Positions 59,090 through 64,000 of a stretch of 64,000 nucleotides of DNA are shown here, one piece after another (the stretch's first letter is position 1; each line of letters opens with the position of its first letter). The stretch is from the NCBI GenBank assembly GCA_958496175.1, contig OY292276.1:23144001-23208000 (forward strand), in the 5' to 3' direction. This stretch comes from Sisyra terminalis (taxonomy: Eukaryota > Arthropoda > Insecta > Neuroptera > Sisyridae). The notes beneath the pieces were generated by a model. The model worked only from the letters and a program-made list of their open reading frames with translations, did no database searches and was not told where the DNA came from. A program made the position numbers and the translations under genes.

Positions 59090-59709
59090 AGGACAGATTA
59101 CGATTTGGTTTCTTTCTTCCTACGGGTAATAATTGGGGTAGTGAAGGTGTCGTTTGTGGGTGGAAATCACCTTGATAGGGGGCAGTTTTGTTTTAATCTT
59201 TATTGCCGTCGACAATGGGTCTCTCCATTCCATCAAAAAGATTGAGAGAACTTCGCGGCCGCGAAACATTCAAATCCCCTCTATGATTGTCATTTTGATC
59301 AGTCTGCTGTGTGTTGTGCTCGTGGAAGTACGCACACCAGTCCAAAAGAAGTAAATAAATAAATAATAAACCGCATTGTTTATATGGTATTGTTGTTTTC
59401 AATGCGGGCGGTAAATTTAAATTTTTTAATATTTATTTAAGGAATATTTGAATAAATTTATGCTCGATGTGTTCGTATTAACGGTTATGCACCATCAACC
59501 ACCACGGATAAATCGAAAATTGTTCTTCTCGCAAGTGTTGATTATCATCGATTTATTTCATCGTCTTATTAGTGTGAACTTGTGCGTTAAATTACAGTAC
59601 AACTGTGAATATATCCAAGTAAAATCCCTGTAAAGGATTACGCTTTGATGTGCTATTTAAGTCGATATGTAGTGCAGTTATTGTTCACATAAATCGTTAA
59701 AGTTCAGTG
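59090..59709 (+). other. GC-richer block, possible promoter and first exon of a gene to the right
   Basis: The block has higher G+C than the surrounding DNA, a NotI-like GCGGCCGC at about 59257, and ends with CAGT/GTAAGT at 59709/59710, a strong donor. A leader exon starting somewhere between 59400 and 59570 is plausible. Frames of 61-66 codons here (59154-59354, 59448-59633) lack recognisable homology. No partner exon is visible before the end of the window. Confidence 0.3.
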
Positions 59710-61289
59710 TAAGTCCTTAATAATTAATTCATTCCAACAAAAATATTACTTAATGATTTATGAATAGTACCACGAAAGAGTATTTATTCTGGATAACTGT
59801 TTTTTTTTTTTCAAATTTTTTTAATCATAATAATAATAAGAAATAAACCAACAATTTGAACTCTACACTATTTCAGGAAAAAAGCTAAATTGTTAATTGT
59901 TCACCTTTGGATTTGGAAAAATACATATCGAGCTAAAAAAGTTGCAAAAAATTAATTAAAAAATCTTAAGTTTATCGATAAAACAGGCGACATGATATTC
60001 AGTTAGCTTTTAGTACTTTCAAAATGAATGCAAATGGTTGCATTTCTATTGCAAATGATTTGCTGCATAGTCAGAATAGGCGCAATAATTGCTGTCAAAT
60101 CAATTTTCTATTAAGATTTCCCTACTGGATTTACTTAACATTTTTCCTTCCTTTCTTTCGCATGCTATAATATGTGAAACATATTTGTATGCAAATAAAA
60201 TTTATTGAGACATTCACCGTATTTGTGTGTGAAGCTTACGCTATAAAACCGTAGGAATTAGAAATTACAATCAGACATTTAAATGAAATAAATCTACTCG
60301 ACAACTCGTAGGAATATATTTTGAAAGATATTCGCAATTAATGACTTGTATCTAGGGAGGCAATAGTAAGAGAATTCAGCTAAAAACATTAATTCTTTAT
60401 TGCATGATACGCCAAAGAAAAATAAATTGAATTTTCTTTTACTATCCTTTGTTAGAAAATTTACATAAGTTTTAATCGCTCGTGGAATTTCTTTTTGTTA
60501 TTTGTATTTTTCTAAAAATTTTCAATCAAGTTTAAAGATTATGTAATACGTTTTTGTTGCGTATTATTAATTTTGAAAATAAGATTACACAGCTTGAAAT
60601 TATTCGTATATATAGGATTTACTCGTTTAAAAGTTGGTATCAATTGCAATCAAAATAAAGCGCAAATCGATCGTTTTTCAAGAGCAAACATTGACCTACT
60701 AAATCCACTTTCGCTCATAAAACGTAACCCATTATGCTCATAAAAGTATTTTTTTAAAATGTTACTAAAGGTCATTATGTTTTTCATTTTTAATAACAGT
60801 CGAAACATAAGAAAAAGTGGAATTATTTCCAGTTTAAAGTTGGTAACATTCTAGTCCTCAATTTTTTTTTGGTATTTCAGAAATAATCTCATAAAATTTG
60901 TCGTAGATATGGTTCAAAATTAAGGTGTTATAATTTACTATAACTTAACTTTAAACGAGTGATCATTTTTCTTGAGGACCATTCAACCGATTTTGATGAA
61001 TTTTGAATCATTTGATAAATTTTAATTTTATATATTAACAAAACTACCTAACTTAATATCAACTCAAACGTAGAGGAGGTAAAACAGTACCTACCAGAAA
61101 AAGCCAACCATTGTTGAAATTTTTGTATTTTCATTTACACTAATTTTAAAATCTCGTATTTTAATATTTCAATGCTTTGTTCCCAATAATTTACACAATC
61201 CACCGATATTCATATATAGTGAGTGGTTTTGGATAAAATAGACATCCGATTGGATGTTGAGACTTTAATGCCTTGCTCTTAATGCCTCC
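59710..61289. other. 1.6 kb without identified genes
   Basis: AT-rich sequence. It may be an intron if the first-exon idea for 59.4-59.7 kb is right. No repeats or frames with support. Confidence 0.35.
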
Positions 61290-61510
61290 AGTGTTTCTTA
61301 ACCTTTTAAGTGAGCCGCACCTCTTTGAATCTCAAAATAGGTCCCATTGCACCATTTGCACCCCATTGAAAAATGGATTTGATTTTCTTAGTTTTTTGAA
61401 AAATATATTTTTTGCGAAATTTATTATCAAAAATTTCACAATTCATAATATTAGGGGCTTTTCCCGCACCCTCAAAAATACTTTCTTGCACCCCTAGGGA
61501 GATATTACTC
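61290..61510 (+). mobile_element. hAT terminal fragment (CAGTGTTTCTTAACC)
   Basis: CAGTGTTTCTTAACCTTTT followed by GAGCCGCACC is a widely seen hAT end and subterminal region. A second CCCGCACCCTC and TTGCACCCCTAGGG follow within 200 bp. No matching right end or transposase was found, so the element is truncated or decayed. Confidence 0.55.
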
Positions 61511-62660
61511 TACTTTCTATAAGGCATATTTTTTTTACTTCTTTTGGTTGGAGATCATCATGCAAAGAACACTTACTTTAAAAAAACAACAATTTTTCGT
61601 CCAGAAACTAGATAAACATATTATGATTAAAGGAAAATTTTCCACTTCTTTAAATACTTATTTGATAGTTTCAGGCGATTTAAATGCCATTTCAAATAAA
61701 CCAACAATATTACGTTTTGATTGTTCCAAGGGGTCTTCATTGAAATAGCGGAAACGCCACAACAAATTTATTGGGGGACTCTAAAAGATAATTTATGTAC
61801 CAAGTAATAGTAAATTATTTGGTTGAAAAAAGTTGAGCTTTAATTCAATCAATTGCTAAGCCCACAGTAAATATTTAAAAGAGGTCGAAAACCTCCAAAT
61901 AAAAACAAACCTTTAAACAAATCTTTTGTATTTCAGTCGGAAATAAGAAGTTACACAAATATGTAGTCGTTAGTCTCAGAGGAGAAATCCAAATATTTAA
62001 ATATTTAACGATACTTGAACTTGACCAAATTTCAAACAAGTTTTTTTCATTTGGATTTATGCAATACCTTGAATGGCCTGCATAAGACTTATTCGACTTA
62101 TATGTTTATAGACATCCATACAGTTAATTTAATGTTTTTAATATGTATTGCATTTAAAATTGAATAAATAAATAGGAAATATTACAAAATTAAATAAATA
62201 TTAAAGATAAAAGGATTCAATAATGAAAGAAGAATGAACAACCAAGGTTTTCAAAACCTCAACAGGGATGAACAATACTGAGGGAAGAATTGAACCACGC
62301 GGGAAATTAAAGATAAATTCAGAAGGAAAGTGAAAAATTTTGGACTCTTACTTACTAAGTTTCTTTCATTCTTTTTGCTATGTTTTTCTTATGATAAATT
62401 TCTTAGTTTGTAGGAAAATTAAAATCTTAACAGATTATATAACAAAAACTGGAAAATATACGTTAAGTGAAAATATGTATTTGACTTATGAATAATTTAT
62501 GTTTGAATTTGTAATAAGTGTATACTTGATTTAATAGATTTTGAACTTTGATTGATATAAAACAATTTGTTATCAACAAGAAATTATATTTTTCTAGTAT
62601 TGCCTGTAAAATATTAAACGTTTTTTAAGATGAGAAATAATATAGTTTTTTAGAAAAGTT
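61511..62660. other. 1.1 kb without identified genes
   Basis: AT-rich sequence. The 66-codon frame at 61548-61748 is not supported. It could include the remains of the hAT element that begins at 61290. Confidence 0.35.
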
Positions 62661-62775
62661 TTGGTGAACGAGTGGTCAAGGTAGCCACCCAGAAACTGAT
62701 AGGTGCTGGGTTGGAATCTAGTAACGAGCAAAATTTTAGTATTTCACGATTAATAATTTCTTAGAAATCCTAAAA
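62661..62775 (+). mobile_element. tRNA-derived SINE, copy 4 (3' truncated)
   Basis: The head TGGTGAACGAGTGGTCAAGG with B-box-like GGGTTGGAATCTAG is followed by ATTTCACGATTAATAATTTC. The distal body block ending in TTATAAAGC is lost. Confidence 0.7.
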
Positions 62776-63119
62776 TTTTTAAATACTTTAATAAATACTT
62801 AGCAAAAGTACATACAAAAATCTAAAAAAAATAAAATATTGATAATTGATCAGTAAACGAGGCTTACAAAGCATGGCTATCTATTATGTACAATAAAAGA
62901 ATTAGCGATAAGTTTACATTAAGCTGCTGAGCTATTATTTATTTATGTTTTCTTAAAAACCAATTTTCGTCTAGGTTGGATCTAATCCAGCTTAGAAAAA
63001 TATTATACACAAAAAAAAAATTTTGAGCTGGACATTTACTTATTTAAATGTGGTAAAATAATGAAAATACAAGCAGTGATTTTGTGAGTTTCATAGTAAG
63101 GTATCAGTACCACCAGTAC

Positions 63120-63243
63120 CTACTAATGACCGAATGATCAAGGTGGCCGATCTAAAACTGATGGGTTCTGGGTTTGATCAACGTATTTTTTAACCCTAGA
63201 GTAGCTAAAACTTTGGTAGTTATAAAGTGCCGTAAATAACCGA
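63120..63243 (+). mobile_element. tRNA-derived SINE, copy 5 (internal deletion)
   Basis: The head is ACTAATGACCGAATGATCAA with B box GGGTTTGATCAACG. The middle of the body is deleted. It resumes with TTAACCCTAGAGTAGCTAAA and GTAGTTATAAAGTGCCGTAA, which fixes the family's 3' end. Confidence 0.75.
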
Positions 63244-63401
63244 AAGAAAACAATGTTATATGTATAAAGTTCTAATATAAAAGAAAAACCTCACGAATTT
63301 AAACAAAAGTTTTAAAAGCTATTTCTTTCTACATTTTAATGTGATTTACAACCCAAACCATTCACAATACAGCATACTTTACATTTTTTTAAGTACGAGC
63401 A

Positions 63402-63697
63402 CAGAGGCGTAGCTACACGAATGCAACTGGGAACAACGCTTTTGGGCCCCCGGCTTTATGAAGCCCATGTTATTTCCTGTATATATTGGCGGGGGTTTGA
63501 AAAAGAAAATTTTCTGCAATTTCTTTCGAAATGAAAGATCAAATTATTGATACTGAAAATAAAGAAGCAAAATCGCAAAAGGAGTTTTTTGTTTTAAAAA
63601 CCCGCCAATATATAAAGAATGTAAAGAATATAACAGGGGCTCCCTAAAGCGTTGCTCTCAGTTGCTAATGAACCTAAAAAATCTAATTACATCACTG
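63402..63697 (+). mobile_element. hAT-like MITE with CAG(T/A)GGCGTAGCTAC ends
   Basis: The left part CAGAGGCGTAGCTAC...GCAACTGGGAACAACGCTTT and the right part (reverse strand CAGTGATGTAATTAG...GCAACTGAGAGCAACGCTTT) are inverted matches extending to ATATATTGGCGGG on both sides. The flanks TACGAGCA and TACGAGAG agree in 6 of 8 positions, fitting an old 8-bp duplication. No coding capacity. Confidence 0.75.
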
Positions 63698-64000
63698 TAC
63701 GAGAGTTTAATTTACTAACTTCCATTTCAATTATAAAATTTATATTTGACTTTTGGTTAAACTTAAATTCATTACTTGATTAAGTTGTACGTTAAAGTGC
63801 ACACTTAAACTAGAACATTTTTTAGTCACCAGATGTCGCGACAAAAATTGTCAGTTCCCAATATAAGTATTTCTAACTTGGTTTTAATTTCCTCTAAATG
63901 TAAATACGTAAATATTTTCTGATTTGTTCTGCGTTATTAAATTTGGCCATCTACATGAAAAAATACATCGTTTTGGAATTTTATGAAACCAATAAAAACA

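Noticed and set aside
59154..59354. 66-codon frame with two hydrophobic stretches
   Set aside because: The hydrophobic stretches could suggest a membrane peptide, but there is no homology, and the opposite strand has an equally long frame over the same bases.

Overview
This window is nuclear DNA from an insect. It is strongly AT-rich. Its genes are conserved animal genes split by short GT-AG introns, many of them 50-100 bp, with a seven-transmembrane insect odorant receptor, the germline helicase Vasa, and abundant small DNA-transposon debris. Protein similarity, judged from memory, looks dipteran-like, but I cannot place it more precisely. All gene models below were built by hand from splice signals and reading phase, and every intron listed has GT/AG ends and compatible phase.

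Layout. Position 862-3241 (+) is translation initiation factor eIF3 subunit L. It converges with PTCD1 (3319-6336, -), a mitochondrial pentatricopeptide protein. From 6647 to 13388 lies a 6.7 kb unit bounded by hAT-type 16-bp terminal inverted repeats and a perfect 8-bp target duplication. It carries no recognisable transposase. It does hold two GC-richer, exon-like islands and has a marked purine bias on the + strand. Next comes DNA topoisomerase II (16252-22997, +, 15 coding exons, one of only 15 nt). It converges with a short SSX2IP/ADIP-like coiled-coil gene (23139-25277, -). That gene is divergent from vasa (25979-31587, +). After 3.6 kb of repeat-bearing spacer come an RFXANK/ANKRA2-type ankyrin gene (35195-35999, -) divergent from PEX11 (36236-37058, +), and then CPLANE2/RSG1 (38339-39169, -), a ciliary small GTPase. 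An odorant receptor (42204-48556, +) follows, with a decayed tandem copy of its own promoter and first codons just upstream. The last 15 kb has no confident gene. It is a graveyard of transposable elements, possibly with a first exon of a gene continuing to the right near 59.4-59.7 kb.

Repeats explain much of the non-coding sequence. They include a tRNA-derived SINE family (five copies, all in + orientation), two foldback MITE families that sit repeatedly inside introns, several hAT-like MITEs with 8-bp duplications, a deleted pogo/Tigger element with a psq-type DNA-binding fragment and many internal copies of its end motif, a 5'-truncated LINE tail with an RNase H motif, and a hammerhead ribozyme motif (49671-49720, - strand) of the type known from Penelope-like elements.

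The protein-coding genes do not form one pathway. They are housekeeping genes (translation, mitochondrial RNA, DNA topology, peroxisomes, centrosome and cilium) plus germline and chemosensory genes, and they often share short divergent promoters or overlapping polyadenylation zones. The strongest leads for something undescribed are the transposase-less hAT-bounded unit with exon-like cargo and the hammerhead ribozyme locus.
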